The position numbers were made by a program, and so were the translations under genes. A DNA stretch of 64,000 nucleotides from Sclerodactyla briareus (taxonomy: Eukaryota > Echinodermata > Holothuroidea > Dendrochirotida > Sclerodactylidae), in assembly GCA_026419785.1 (NCBI GenBank), contig JAODTK010002599.1, positions 1 through 64,000 on the forward strand. The letters are read 5' to 3'. The notes under the pieces were generated by a model that worked only from the letters and a program-made list of their open reading frames with translations, was not told the origin of the DNA and searched no databases. This document shows, piece after piece, positions 10,783 to 23,084 of this stretch (its first letter is position 1; each line of letters begins with the position of its first letter).

Positions 10783-12020
10783 GTGAGACTGCCGTGGTCA
10801 TTAAATCAACTTTCCAGTTTTTGAATCTTGTGCAGTTAAGCGTCATGGTTAGATAAACACTCCCATCAAAAGGAGACTCCGAAATGCTCCTTGTGGTTCG
10901 TTCGTGATGAGTTTTAGATCGACGTCTGGCCTTGAAATAATTGATTTCGTATGACCAAGTTGGTTTTTTTCCTTCAGGGTCGCATGATGGGGGGCATGGC
11001 AATGACTTATACGTATTTTGGAGGTTCTTGCCTTGAAAGAAAAACCTGATTTATATAGTGCGACACTATATGACAGTGATGCTAAGGAGACTCACATTTT
11101 TTTCCAACTTGTTTGCAGAATAATACATAAAGCCATTAAACAAAGACAATACAGCATTTGGGATTTCATTTTTGGAGAAGGAGAGGAAAGAACAGTAGGG
11201 GCTTTGACTGCAGAAAGGGCCTAGCTGTGGAGGCTTATGCTCCTGACACCTCAACCATAGCCTGCTTCCAAAGTCAGACGACAGTTCCAACGCTGCCTAG
11301 ACAGCAGCTCGCTCCAGTGCGAACGTCAGGTTAATCATCACAGACTGGTGGGGCTTAGGGCACAGCAATCAGAATTGACTGACGCGATAATCGTTATAGT
11401 TAGAGTTAGTTTCTATCCTAATAAGTCACTTTATGGTTGTAAGTGTGCACACACAACGAAAACATCTTTTTGGTATGAGCAAGATTTCCTCAATAGGTCC
11501 ATCAATACAGCAATACAGCATATATTGTACTAGTAATTACCTGTAACACGCTCTGGAAAACAGCAAATTCATATCATTCTCCTATGTTTTGTTAAATTGT
11601 TCTGAGGATAGAGGTTGGGGACGCTATTATCCACAAGTTGTCAAAGTCAGTCGGGTATTGGTGGGGATGTTTTCAAGTTGTTCCGCAACAGATGGTGCAT
11701 GACTGTGTGTTCCCGAATGACCTTGACATCATATCATATCATAACCATTGACTGACAACTATGACCTGCCTTATTTTCCAGCATGATCATGTACAATAAA
11801 CATGATATGCCTTGGTTTTGCTCCCTCTTGGAGGTGCTTAAGCAGACTATTAGGAAATCCTCATTCAGAAATATTTGAGGTTTGGTCGTGGAAGGACACC
11901 AGCGAATCATAGCTACAGGATATTAGGTGGATGAACGGTGGGATTTTCAATTTTCATCAGCTGCTTTTGCTGTGAAATTTGTGATATGTTTCTATTTATA
12001 ATCCCAAGAAATTTAAACAT
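10783..12020. other. No gene recognised
   Basis: Mostly AT-rich. A good pyrimidine tract and acceptor (TTTTTTTCCAACTTGTTTGCAG, ending 11119) is followed by an open stretch to 11224, but its phase does not join the exon candidate at 10431 without a stop, so I leave it uncalled. Confidence 0.35.
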
Positions 12021-12024
12021 AATT

Positions 12025-12300
12025 TAGGGTCACTCAAGATAATTCCTTATCTAATTCGCATAATTTTTGCACACTTTGGAAGTTTCCACAAAGCCTAGTG
12101 GATGAGGTCTTCCTTTGGTCCTGAGTAAAGTAGAAATGAGTTGAGGTAATTGGGGGTCATTCAATGTTTTAATTTGCAAATTTGTTGAATTTAAATGAAA
12201 AAATTGTGAATGTGGTCCACCTTTGATTTTCAAAGTTGAACAGTGATTTTGGGGTCAAACAGTCTTATTTGCAAAATTTTCACAATAAGTGGCAGGCATG
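12025..12300. repeat. ~120-bp AT-rich tandem repeat, left block
   Basis: Two diverged copies of a unit with AATTTGCAAATTTG/ATTCGCATAATTTTTGC, a GAANTTNCACNAA stretch and GGGGTCA(TT)CAATG. It is the same family as 13435-13960, but more decayed. Confidence 0.55.
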
Positions 12301-12475
12301 GTCAATAACTAATAAATTTTAAGGCAGGACTAGTCACTTGGTTAGTGCGTTCAGGGCTGGCAAACAATAGGCATAGTCTTCATGATCCTTTCATATTCTT
12401 CCATTGTTTACCTGCTGACTAACAAATCGCTCTTTTGGACCTCTAAAAATGGGATATTGAAACTGATAATCCTGG

Positions 12476-12600
12476 TTGAGCTGTCGTGATCCCAATTCAA
12501 ATTGTTATGTGTGTCTGTCCATCCGTCTGTCAGCTTTTGCTGTCTGTCGTTTTGGAAATAATTTGGTATTTTCATCTAACCCCCTTGCCCCTATATTCCT
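12476..12600. repeat. ~115-bp direct repeat, copy 1
   Basis: It starts GAGCTGTCGTGATCCCAATT and continues through GTGTGTCTGTCCATC and CAGCTTTTGCTGTCTGT. It is closely matched by 13088-13195, about 610 bp downstream in the same orientation. A GTGAGCTATTGTGATC word at 34189-34205 suggests more distant copies. Confidence 0.8.
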
Positions 12601-13087
12601 TGTCATGAACAGACAACCTTTCTGAGTATGACCTGAAATCTGTTGTTTTACTTAGTATGCTATAGCTGAAACCACTGGTTTGAAACACATTAACGTAATT
12701 ATGCTGATCTCTTCAAAATGAAATATTGAGTACAGTTTCAGTTTGCCACATTGTGGGGAGCTACAGCATCATTCGTGCTCTAGATAAGTATTTCGGCCTC
12801 CTGGCTGTATGTAATGTGCTGGTTTTGGCCAGTGCCGTCGATAGAAAGACCCTAAAAAACGGGATAGTTGAAACCAAGGGAACATCTCGACAGCAACAAC
12901 CACTGTCCGTGAAACAGGCAATACTAGCTAGTTTTGAGTACCACTTGTCATATATTCCAATATCTGAATATTCAACCCTCTCATAATATACTCACCATAG
13001 TGGGTTAGGAGTTCTCTTTCTAGTGCTTTAGATTGGCTGTATGCCTCTATTTTTGTAGTGGAATAGCAGCCTAAACCTTGAGCACAC

Positions 13088-13200
13088 TTGAGCTATTGTG
13101 ATCCCAATTCAAATTGTTATGTGTGTCTGTCCATCTGTCTGTCAGCTTTTGCTGTCTGTAGATTTGGAAATAATCTTGTATTTTCATCTGGTGTTAGAGG
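13088..13200. repeat. ~115-bp direct repeat, copy 2
   Basis: Nearly the same as copy 1 at 12476, with the start GAGCTATTGTGATCCCAATT. The two copies agree almost base for base from GATCCCAATT to TTTGGAAATAAT, then differ. Confidence 0.8.
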
Positions 13201-13434
13201 GTGTGATTTTGGCCTTTGTTATACATATAATTCTTGAGGGTCAGATAACTCCCTTGTCCCCTTGGTTTCATTAACAGGATTCGAAAAATTAGGTAGGGTA
13301 ATTAGCTATTCAATGTATTTATTGTTTAAGCTCATTAAGCAAGATTACCGACGAACCGTAGGTGCTTATGGTGATGTGGTTCTGGAACACGGGTACAGGC
13401 TATATGGAGGATGAACTGAAAGATGAAGATGGTA

Positions 13435-13960
13435 GATGAATTCAATTGTAATTTGCATAATTCATGCAAAATTGATGCGGAGTTTGTGGATTTTCACGAA
13501 ACTTGATGACTATGGTATACCTTCAGTCCCCCGAACTTTTTGACAGAGTTCCGGGGCTATGGAGGTCATTCATGTGTCTGATTTGCATAATTTTTCCAAA
13601 TTTCCAGTGGGTTGGATTTTCTATTCATTGGAAAGTCTGGTGGTATGGTTTACCTTTAGTTCCAAAATAGATTCCACATGGATTCAGGGTCACTGGAGAT
13701 CATTCAACATATATAATTGCATAATTTATTCGGTACCAAAGTTTGCCAGATTTCATGAAACTGGTGGGTATTGGTTTACTTACCTTCAGTCTCAAGCATT
13801 TTTAAAATAATGATCTGTGGTGGTCATTCAGTGTGTTACTTGCATATTTATTTAGAATTCCGAAGTTTGAATTGGTAAATTGTTCACTGGAAGCCGAATA
13901 TTATGTCTAATTTGCCTAATTCACACAATTTCAGTAACATTCCACAAACTCAGTACTCCT
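13435..13960. repeat. ~130-bp AT-rich tandem repeat, right block
   Basis: About four copies marked by TTTGCATAATT(C/T)-type words at about 13452, 13580, 13716 and 13839, each followed by a CCAAANTT..ATTTCATGAAACT-like stretch, TACCTTCAGT and GG-GGTCATTCA. Short open frames across it are by-products of the repeat. Confidence 0.7.
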
Positions 13961-14204
13961 CTGACAGCCATGGTCTGCCACAGGAGTAATGATGAATTTA
14001 AAATTGGTCCCTGATTAATAAGCTGTTTCTAGTAAATACCAAATCTGGAAAGCAACACATGGAATGCCTTGTAATTGTTTCCATGGTGACTGATAGAAGA
14101 AATTAATGATTGCGCAACCAGGTATACGAGAAACTGGGGGCCGATAGTCTTTGATGAATTTGGCGATGGTAACAGTTTCCTTACTCTCATGGTTCGATAT
14201 CCCA

Positions 14205-14282
14205 AGGAATGTCGAAGTTCTCAGGGTTCAATATTCTCAGGATTCCATGTTCCCAGGGTTCAAAGTTCCCAGGGTTCCTTAT
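14205..14282. repeat. Short tandem repeat, ~20-bp unit
   Basis: Four to five imperfect copies of a (T/C)CTCAGGGTTCAA(T)/CCCAGGGTTCAAAGTT unit in a row, non-coding. Confidence 0.75.
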
Positions 14283-16570
14283 AAAACGACAACTTCTTAA
14301 CAGATTCGACCAATGGAACTGTTTGAGCAATGGAAACAACTGTGCAGTCCACTGACCCAGGTAGAGAATACGGATTGACAAGTAAGTCATGATCCCACTA
14401 ATCTAAGGACTACACCCTGACACCTTGGAATGATCTGAAGAAACAATTCCATGCCCATGGGAAAATGCAAACTTTTATGTCACTACGCTCAGAACTCCAC
14501 AAGACAGTTATCTGGAGGTGGGAGAACTCTAATTTGAACGCTAATTTGTATAAACGAAATACTGATTCGTTCGAGGGTTTATGGGGAATAGAATTAGACC
14601 TAATAATATGTTAATGATAATTAGTTACGAAATGGTGGCCAAGGGGGTTTTCCGCCCTCGGGACCTGGGGGCGCAATACTCCGCAAACCAGCGCCACCCC
14701 TGGTCCTATGCCCTTGAAACCCGAATTTCCAACCTGGTCTTCCTCAGTCTGACTCTATAGCCAACCCCTACTCCAGCTTTTCAGTTCATCAATTGAGTTG
14801 GTTGCCGGGGAATCCCACCCCCCCTCCGACGAATCCCCCCCCCCCTTCCCACCCCTCGGACGACTCCGACCTGTTCACATGCATAATCCAAGATCCTACT
14901 CAACCAATGGTCAAAGCCCACTGCAGCCGATCATATACCCTAGATTATGAGTAGGCATATGCAGAAACTGCCCTTTGGATGAGTCTTGCGTCTCTGTGAA
15001 CTTTATGAATCACGCGTGAACCCATCAATTTGAGTAGGGTGTTGCCACCATACACATCGCTCGGCACATAAGCCGTTGAGTTACAGTTGAGAGATATAAT
15101 GATATTGTGTCAAAGGTCATAAGGAAATGCCAGCGGTTCGACGTTGAAGGTACAGTGGGCAGAAGATCTTTCGAAGCATCCCTGCCGAAATTTACGATTC
15201 CTGCCAACACGAAACTACACAGATTCCCCCCCCCCCCATACTTATCAACGATAACATCAGAAAACATGGAATGGAATTGGTTGCGTTTTCAAATAGTGGT
15301 GACAGTTTAAAAAAATAGGCCGGTAACGATATTGCTATGGGCGGAATCTGACCGAATCTCGTCTATCCCCAGAACTCCTCTGTGGTGAGCATGCGCACTT
15401 AAAAATACACGAACTGGATTACTGTTGAGATGGATATTGGCTACTTTGATCACTGTGTGCACCCAGTAGCTCGCCCCAGTTATTGCCAGTCGTTAGTGTG
15501 GAATTAAGAATGTAATCAAGAGGAGAGATTGCGATCCCTCCATGGTGGCTCACCATTTCCCCAGAAGGAAAATAACACCAGCCCATCACATTTGGTCAAG
15601 GTCTATCTGTCGTCTCCGTCTCACCGGATGTGCTGCGACACCTTCCTGAAATGAGTGAGACTCTGGGGATATCTGTGACGGGCTCCCCTCGCCTGTCAGC
15701 AGTTGTATTAGCCGTGATTATATGACGGAGGCATCGTGATAGTACGAAACGAGGGTGTGATGGTGCGCGTAGTCTGGTGTTGAGACGTTGACAACCCTGC
15801 TCGATATGCGCTTTCTTTGCTGTGTAAGCCGTGTCACATTTCTGATGAGGTGGCCCCGCAGTACCTGCAATTGATTTCACAACCGCGTACACAAAGGGTC
15901 TTTCCAGATGTCAGGGACCCAAGCGGGCCCTGATAGAACAAGTGCTTCCAATATTGGAGAGAAGGCCAATCACGGACACAGTAGAGTGACACACCCCTGA
16001 CAAACGGGCAGATGATTATATTCACCGAGCTGTGGTTGTCAATCAACGTGTTTTTTGTTTGTTTGTTTTTTCAGCAGGAGAAGGTAACATGCATGCAACG
16101 AGTGTAAGGAAGAAAATTATTAATCGTCTTAACACTACGACTATGTTTTGTTTGTTTTTTTTTTTGCTCTATAGGTCAAAATACAAGTGATAATTACAGA
16201 ACAAATAAACACCGTAACGACAGACAAAAGACCCAGTTAAACAACTAGGTAACAGGAGCAACACCTGTGTTAGGCCAACAAAGGCCCATTTCCAATGGGG
16301 GTCCAACATTAAAAAGATTGCACACTAGGAACACAAACGGAGGAAACATACAAAAAATACAAAACCTCACCACTCTCAACACACTCGTACAACCACCAGC
16401 AAAAACTCAGCAAACTCAGGATAGTGCGCTGAGAGAGACAGGCAGTAACATAAATGAGGAGTTCCTTCTATTCAAGTATGGAATAGATTCAAAGATCTGA
16501 TACAATTCAGGAGGAGCGATTCAATCAGTACAGCAGGGCACAAAACGGTGGGCACCAGGCACCCCTCTAT
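14283..16570. other. No gene recognised
   Basis: Mixed sequence with C-runs at 14815-14860 and 15224-15237 and T-rich or GTTT-rich tracts at 16050-16070 and 16143-16165. Minus-strand frames at 15596-16046 are open but show no domain I recognise. Nothing else is supported. Confidence 0.35.
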
Positions 16571-17729
16571 TCACAGGAACTGGAAATTATAAACTCTCAC
16601 ACGGGTGCCATAAATTATGAACTGCAGACGTTTTAGTAAAACTAGAGTTAAGTAAGGCGAACTAGAGCATAAACTATTTTGTGTGTATGGTTTTAACCGA
16701 ATGAATTTTAGCCTGGTCTCAACTGTCAGATACCGAGGAACACCGAGCAATCTCTTCCTCCATATGAAATATTGGCCTTGCATAAGCATGAAAAATTTTT
16801 TGGGTGGGTTGAAGCCAGTTAGTTGAAGTGAGTTGTTGAGACCAGTAAACCAAGATGATGATGAGTAATCAAACAAGATTGTATCACAATTTAATAACCT
16901 AAATTTGTTATAGCGCATATCCAACCAGTGGCTGCTCAATGCGTTTTAACGGTGACGTAAAAACAAACCAATCAAATATGAGAAACGTAGATAGAAGCAA
17001 ATGTACCTTACTGAAAAAAAGAAAGGTCTTTGGACAACCCCTGAATCGATCGAGGGAATCCAATGATCTGAGATCAGTGCCGTACAAAGTAATTTCCGAC
17101 ACTTGCGGTTGAGAAAGCTGGCTTGGCAAGTAAGAATGCAAGTCTGGAATTAGATCGGAGCATGCTTTTTTTTTTTTTTTTTTCCAGTGAAGGGTAAGAC
17201 TGCTTCAATCAAAACGCCAAGATACTTTACAACTTAGTAGCAGAAATAGTGTGATTATTGACTAGTAGTATCTTAAATAATCACTTTGTTTTTAAGTTTG
17301 CGATTTGTTCCAAAGAGAATCAATCCAGTTTTCTCAACATTAAGAGACAACTTGATATCAATGAACCAATCATTGCACAACCTTCCCCGAGTTTTGAGGA
17401 GATGACTTCAGACATTTTTGTTCTAAAACAAAATAGCACTATCGTCGGCATAAAGCAGAAGTTTGAAATCTGCATTCAGTTGCAATGCACAGGTATTGAT
17501 AGAACATAAAAAGAGTGAAGGACCTAAAGTGCTTTCTTGGGGAACACCATGAGTGACCCTCATAGAACTGGAGGATCTGTCTGAGAGGTATGAAGAAAAC
17601 CAGCCAGTGGATCTCACTCCCATTAACTGCAACTAGGATGCGCGTAACCCGGTGAGAGACGCAGTGCATGGGACGATTACGATCACCGACGCGAAGCTCT
17701 TTTCGGTGTATATCAGTGTGCCACGTCAA
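16571..17729 (-). pseudogene. Reverse transcriptase remnant of a non-LTR (jockey/CR1-like) retrotransposon
   Basis: Read on the minus strand, this holds the C-terminal half of a LINE polymerase that would copy its own RNA at a nicked target site. In order: a WFSSYLSDR stretch, GVPQESTLGP (the usual VPQG-LGP motif), then LLLYADDSAILF with an intact YADD core (17441-17452). A stop follows immediately, and a second soon after. A thumb region then reads NDWFIDIKLSLN, EKTGLILFGTNRKL and, further on, SSSWFTGLNNSL and a V-ETRLKFIRLK stretch. The parts lie in at least two frames with several stops. The endonuclease and the N-terminal half of the polymerase are absent. It is a dead, 5'-truncated copy. 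Confidence 0.8.
17168..17183. repeat. Poly(T) run inside the reverse transcriptase remnant
   Basis: About 16 T residues on the plus strand, that is, poly(A) on the coding strand of the element. It interrupts the polymerase region, so it is either a homopolymer expansion or the trace of a small nested insertion. Confidence 0.6.
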
Positions 17730-18329
17730 AAATAACGAGATGGGTTCACCGCCTCGAATGGTGGGTTTGCTTCAGGGGAGATCATTGGGTGTGTTGGCTG
17801 AATAGACTACTATATTCTGTCCTGCTGTTGGAGGCTGGGTGAAAAGAAGGACGTTCGACTCCCGAGTTAATAAGTTGACAACACTATTAAATAATGTATC
17901 ATAAAAAGATACTTATTCATAAAAGCATAACATATCACTTGTGAATTGTACGATGCATCTCCTACACCCAGGGCACGGTGAGTTCAATGTCCAAGGTGGG
18001 TCATGCAATTGTGTACAGTGACGCACCCCTCAGTTCACTCGATGATTTGCAACTCTATCAAAATGACCCACTGGTAGGCCAGGTTTCTCCATTATTTTCT
18101 TTGGAAATATTCGAAATATGCACCCTAGAGTCAGTTAGTGACAGACCTTCTCAGGGGAGGACGCACATGTAAGTCACTTAGTATTCGACAATGACCCACA
18201 CTTGACGTGGACCTTGCCCAGGGTTTGGGGGGTAGTCATGCAATTGGTAAGTGCATTACAGCGCCATAAAAAAACATGCGTGTTGATAACCTTTTGATAT
18301 TTTTCTATATTATTTTTCTTAATTTCAGT
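17730..18329. other. No gene recognised
   Basis: Two GGTGNGTTCAATG/GGTGGGTCATGCAATTG-like words (near 17979 and 18238) hint at a short diverged direct repeat. No coding segment is supported. Confidence 0.35.
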
Positions 18330-18690
18330 CAGTAAACTCGTTGTGTGCGTTTGTGTGTCTGTGTAGCTCGGTGTGAACACGATAACTCGACAGGCTTGGA
18401 AGGACGAAGCTTTCACACTTCTATATGAGGGCATGAACCCCATTGTGCTGGGGTCAGTTCAGAAGTCGTTGAGGTATCAGGGAGTCGGAGTCAAGTCTTT
18501 TACAACATGTGAAATGATAAGTTAACAATGTTGTGCATGATAAAGTCCGGGTGTAGACTTTCTATTGAGAACACAAGAACCCTATTGTGATCCACAAATA
18601 ATTACGGTCGATCGTACGCTCGATAAGGGGACAGTAAGGGTCATCTGAGGTCGAAGGCAAAGGTAACAATCCTTGTAAACACAAAAGTCT
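18330..18690. repeat. Dispersed copy of the AGGTCA-type ~315-bp repeat
   Basis: It begins with GTTGTGTGCGTTTGTGTGTCTGTG, then AACACGATAACTCGAC, a GAAGCTTTCACACTT stretch, CATGAACCCCATTGTGCTGGGGTCAG, and later TCATCTGAGGTC. This matches the order of features in the array at 8150-9790, in the same orientation, at low similarity. Confidence 0.65.
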
Positions 18691-20300
18691 ACATTTAATA
18701 TTTTGCTCAATCAGAATTGAGTTTTCCCACAACCTTCATCATGTTTCAGTTCATGCCGTGGCAGTCCAGATTTGGAGATATTCAAATTTATGATCGGAAT
18801 CTCCTGGTGGTATCTGCCCTACCGAATGAATATCATGCTGGTAAGACGATCTTCTCAATCCATATTATCTCTGGAGAACTCCCTGCCTATCACCGATGTC
18901 AGAGATGACTCGGACATGATGACATGTCATATGGGTAAAAATAAGAGACTAGAGTCCAGGGGTTACTTTTCAAAGGACAGAGCCCTGGTATGTGGAATCT
19001 GGCATGGGACCAGTGGTTACTTTGGTAGGACCAGGGGCTTATCTGGTTACTTTCTCGACTTCTGCATTGAGGAGAGGGACCAGGGCGTCAAATGAGAAAA
19101 GCAACCCCAGAGGCTATGAAAACCTAGCTTAAATGCATTACTACATACACTGAAGTGTCAGTCGTGTCAACAAAACATTGAAATAGTGCGTGACGCATTT
19201 ATTAGTTGGGCCTACCTAAATGTGACCAAATGAAGACCCCAGGGGCTATTTCCCCCCAAAGATAGCAATAGATAGATTTTCATGAAAACTCGGTAGAAGT
19301 GAGCCACATGGTCATGAGGTATTTTGAGTGTGGATCTAAGGGCCACTGGGGGCTATTTGGGACAGTACCGTAAATACAATGATGCACAACATAGGTCTAC
19401 CATGTATGCCCTTACCTAAAAATATCTATAGGTCAGTCACTATTGCAGTAATCATGTCCGCCTCAGTTGTCAATGCATTCAGTGTTGCTGTTATTCAGAC
19501 GAGACAGGCACACCTAATATATCAGAATATAGAAGAACGGGCGATGTCCTGCAAGTAGTACGGTATATAACATACCCGCCTCTGCGAATGCGTCAGCGGG
19601 CCAATTTATGTCTCGTTAGGCGTCAGTTTGCTACGTTGTGTTCCTAATCACGCCGCGGCTACTGAACCACGGCGCTATGTAAAGACTGGCAGGGGTTCCG
19701 AGTAACTCGCCAGCTGCCATCATGAGGGAACTGACAAGTGACATGATGAGTACATTATATTTTAACACCGCCCAAAATTCGATCATGTTCCCTTCCGCAA
19801 TTGATGTGGGACGCGCTAATTGCTTGGCTATTACGCAAAAATTCTTACTACACGGAACATTCCAAAAGTATTCAGCGAGTCGTTCTGTTCTATTCAATGA
19901 ACGTATGACGTGCGCAGATGGCGCGGTTGGTGTTTACCCAAAGGAACCTTCGGCGTACAGTATAACGCTATGACTTCTAAACTGAGAATAGGACCGCATT
20001 TTTGAATGTGTCAATTACTGCCTATTTCGCCGATACCGCGGGCTCTGATTGTCATGCACCCAAGAGCCAGAACGAGGACACGCGTCCATGAAAGATCGGT
20101 GTTCAATAATGTCAAGTTTATTGATGCCACCCACTCTGGGAATGGAGCATGATTAGCAGAATATTGGCGGAGGAAAAATTACCCCACAACTGTCGTGTTA
20201 TTGAAAGTTCGTGCCAAACCTGCCAGATAGTGTGATAAATTTCGTGAAATCGACCGCCCCGTCGGACCGGCGGTTGATTGATGAAGTGTGGTGGTCACAC
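18691..20300. other. No gene recognised
   Basis: A weak 30- to 40-bp repetition of (G)ACCAGGGGTTACTTT-like words occurs at 18955-19085. Short frames on both strands around 19630-19970 overlap each other, and none has domain or splice support. Confidence 0.35.
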
Positions 20301-20301
20301 A

Positions 20302-20350
20302 AATGCGTTGGGCTTTACAGTGTGGCCCACACTGTAAAGCCCAACGCATT
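20302..20350. repeat. Near-perfect 49-bp palindrome (24-bp arms, 1-nt centre)
   Basis: The left arm AATGCGTTGGGCTTTACAGT + GTGG (20302-20325) and the right arm (20327-20350) are exact reverse complements with a single C between them. Pairing stops at the arm ends. It would form a hairpin or cruciform. No transposon ends or gene context explain it. Confidence 0.95.
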
Positions 20351-22173
20351 CGAAAAATTGAGTCATCTGAAGTAACTGGCTCGCCGGAATCTCTCAACTT
20401 CACCCACACTTGAATTATGTTCTCAATATGAAAAGAAAAGTGAGTTGGGATGTAGTAAACTCGAAAATGCCCATAGGCAAGCTACTTCAACTTCAGATGA
20501 CATGCAAAGTTGAACCTATGATTTTTTTTATGATCATTAAATGAGTTCTCGAAGATGCAATCTGGTACGATATTTAGCACCATTTGGAGGTTAATTCCTT
20601 GTACAAGATTGCATCATTTAGAACAAAGGCATGGTGTGGGTTCGCGTGTGTGTGGGGGTTGGGGGGGTGGGGGGGGATGGTTCGGGTCCTGGACATGTTG
20701 TGAATATTTGGAATGAACATTTCTCATGGGACAGGCCATAGCTTGATATTCCGGGTTTTGCTCCTAAAAACAAAAGTTCTTGCTAACGCGGATCGTAGAA
20801 GAGTGACAATGTTATGGTATATGTTGTCTGGTGTTGGCGCGCGACTCTGCGCGCTGTGCTTGATCTTCACGAGTAATGGACATCATTTTTACATCAGCAA
20901 TTAGTCTGTTACACATCCAGTCCCATCCGCAGTTTGCACGTGGTGAGATTCAAATTCTACTTCGTTAGTTGAGAGGTTTGGTGTGGAGGCCTGTTTCTTG
21001 GACAAGGTCAACGCTCAGCAGGGGGCACCTTGTTGATGAGTAGTAATCAAAATTCTGATGTCGTTATTAAATCAGCTTTCTTAACCGTTAGTGGCCATTG
21101 GTTAAGTCTCACCGAATTTCTAGAGCTCTATATGTGTGACGTTAATTGGACCCCCCCCAATATTTCGCTTAGGTGAATTGATTGCTTTCCTATAGGCGGA
21201 ATCTTCGTCTGTTGCCTGTAGATTAGAGGATTGGCGCCATTGTGTGAAATTCCATGCTAGCATGGATCCTTATTCCAGATTTTGTTATTGCTTATGTTTG
21301 AAATATCTTCATTAATCCTGTCAAACTCTCCACGCCATATGTCTACGTGCGAACGAAACGATTAGTTCTTCCTCTCAAAACCTGCTTACAAATTCCAGAA
21401 CTCGCAATGAGGCATACGAGGTGAAGTGCTTTCTCCTGCCTCAGTCAGTGGCTTACCGAGAAGATTCCGCACCATCCCATTGGCAAATCAATGCAAATTA
21501 TGGCCACTAGACACATGCGTCGCAAAATTTGATATACAAAAACAGCCTTCAAAAAAATGTATTCGGTCACATGGGTAAGGGGGGGGGGTGGGTCCGACCC
21601 TCATCCCCCTCCTCTGCGTACGTCACTGCTGGTTAGTCTGTTCCCTTGGGGAACGTTATTTGCAGGATGAGGTACGTCTCTCTCCCATTATCTACTCCTT
21701 CGAAGGGAATCGAATCTTTCGTTCTCATATGTCTTGTTCTTCGTTGGAAAGCGCTGCGATGCTTCGCATATAGGCGCTATCTAGGAGCGACGGTTGTGTA
21801 TTATGTTATTGATGTTCAAGATTGTCGTCATCATCAAACCTGATGATATTTTCATCTGTCAAAAATACCAAATGGAGATGTAAACACACGACATCCGCAC
21901 CCCAATCCTCTCAAATCATTGAAAGGCAACATCCATTACCACCAATGAATACACAACTACCACACCTAAAAAAATAATTCCAAACAGTATCACCATATTA
22001 TTGTCGCATTCTGCCCAATGGCGTCTATCATCATAACATATTGTCGACCATACAACTGCTTATCATCATCAACGGACATAGACAATTAGGACATGGGTAA
22101 ACAGAGACTAGTCATTGTTGATGTTTCCTCACATTCCAGCGCCCAGGAGTCCCACGGGCCCGAGTCCATTTCA
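20351..22173. other. No gene recognised
   Basis: It contains G-rich runs at 20655-20685 and 21579-21590 and a C-run with AATATTT at 21151-21166 that resembles motifs at 32855 and 39879. No coding segment is supported. Confidence 0.35.
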
Positions 22174-22683
22174 CTCTACACCAGTGGTTCCCAAACTTTT
22201 TGAGGCCGGCGGGACCCAATTTCATGTAGGGCGATTATAGCGCGACCCCCACGTTGTGTCTCCGGAAATAATCGGAATAAGAAGAAGATGTGCAGGCATC
22301 ACTTACCTGTAGACAGTATTGAAGAAAATATTAAAAACAATATAGTGAATATACAGAAGCAGGGTGAGCAGCGAGAATGGAGCAAATAACGCCCCGATTC
22401 ACTCAGGAAAAAAACGCTAGACGGCCCGGCTCCCGCGCGCTCGCGTAATGAAACAATAAATAGGCGTTGGTTTCAGGGGGAATTAATTTTGTAGGATTTG
22501 GACTGCGAACGTCAAAATTCGGGGTGATTTGAATTTGGGGCCACCCCTAAGATTTTGGCCACCCCACCCCCTCAGATTTTTTGTCAGATTTTGAAAACAA
22601 GCCTGGCGACCCCACAGGAAGTGCTGACGACCAGTGGGGTCGCGACCCAGGTTCGGGAGGGAAGAAGAAACATAGTTCTACAC
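22174..22683. mobile_element. hAT-family MITE (Charlie-like ends) with target-site duplication
   Basis: The element proper starts at 22182 with CAGTGGTTCCCAAACTTTTT, a terminal sequence well known in hAT (Charlie-type) transposons. It continues with GCGGGACCC and a GCGCGACCCC stretch. The right end has the complementary GGGGTCGCGACCC, then a damaged GGTTCGGGAGG and AAACATAG, ending near 22675. The flanks CTCTACAC (22174-22181) and TTCTACAC (22676-22683) match at 7 of 8 positions, as expected for the 8-bp hAT target duplication. At about 494 bp and without a transposase frame, it is non-autonomous. Confidence 0.8.
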
Positions 22684-23084
22684 CGTCAGTACACCATCAT
22701 CCGCATTTCTTACGTTTTCATTCTATTCCCTCACTCGATTTTTCATTAATATAACTTTTGAGAAGGTCCCAATGTTTTTGCTTGAGGAGGCACCTGGCGG
22801 CTGCGCTAATTGATTTTTTTATTTCTCCTAATTTTTCACTGAGTTGAGAAGATGTTTCGCTGACAATGCTCGAGCCACCCGGTGCCGAGTCGAGAAGCGG
22901 GAAGGGGGGCGGGTTTTTTGTCGAGCTCATAGGATCAACACAAAACCGGTTTGCTCATTATAAAGATGTATTAACACTTACGGTATTTCTGTTGCAAATT
23001 CTTCACATGGATAACTCACTTTGCTGATTTGAACTGAGGGCGGGCTCATTGATTGTATGATTCCTTGCCGAAAGAAGAAGGAAT
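22684..23084. other. No gene recognised
   Basis: No gene or repeat of note apart from a G-rich stretch around 22900-22915. Confidence 0.35.

Noticed and set aside
10484-11002. 172-codon minus-strand frame
   Set aside because: It is antisense to the exon candidate at 10431 and runs past it without domain or splice support. Its length probably follows from the composition of the opposite strand.
11119-11224. Terminal exon following a strong pyrimidine-tract acceptor
   Set aside because: Its open frame cannot be joined to the exon candidate at 10431 without an immediate stop, and no other partner exon is visible.
17258-17509. 83-codon plus-strand frame
   Set aside because: It is antisense to the reverse transcriptase remnant, whose conserved motifs are on the minus strand.
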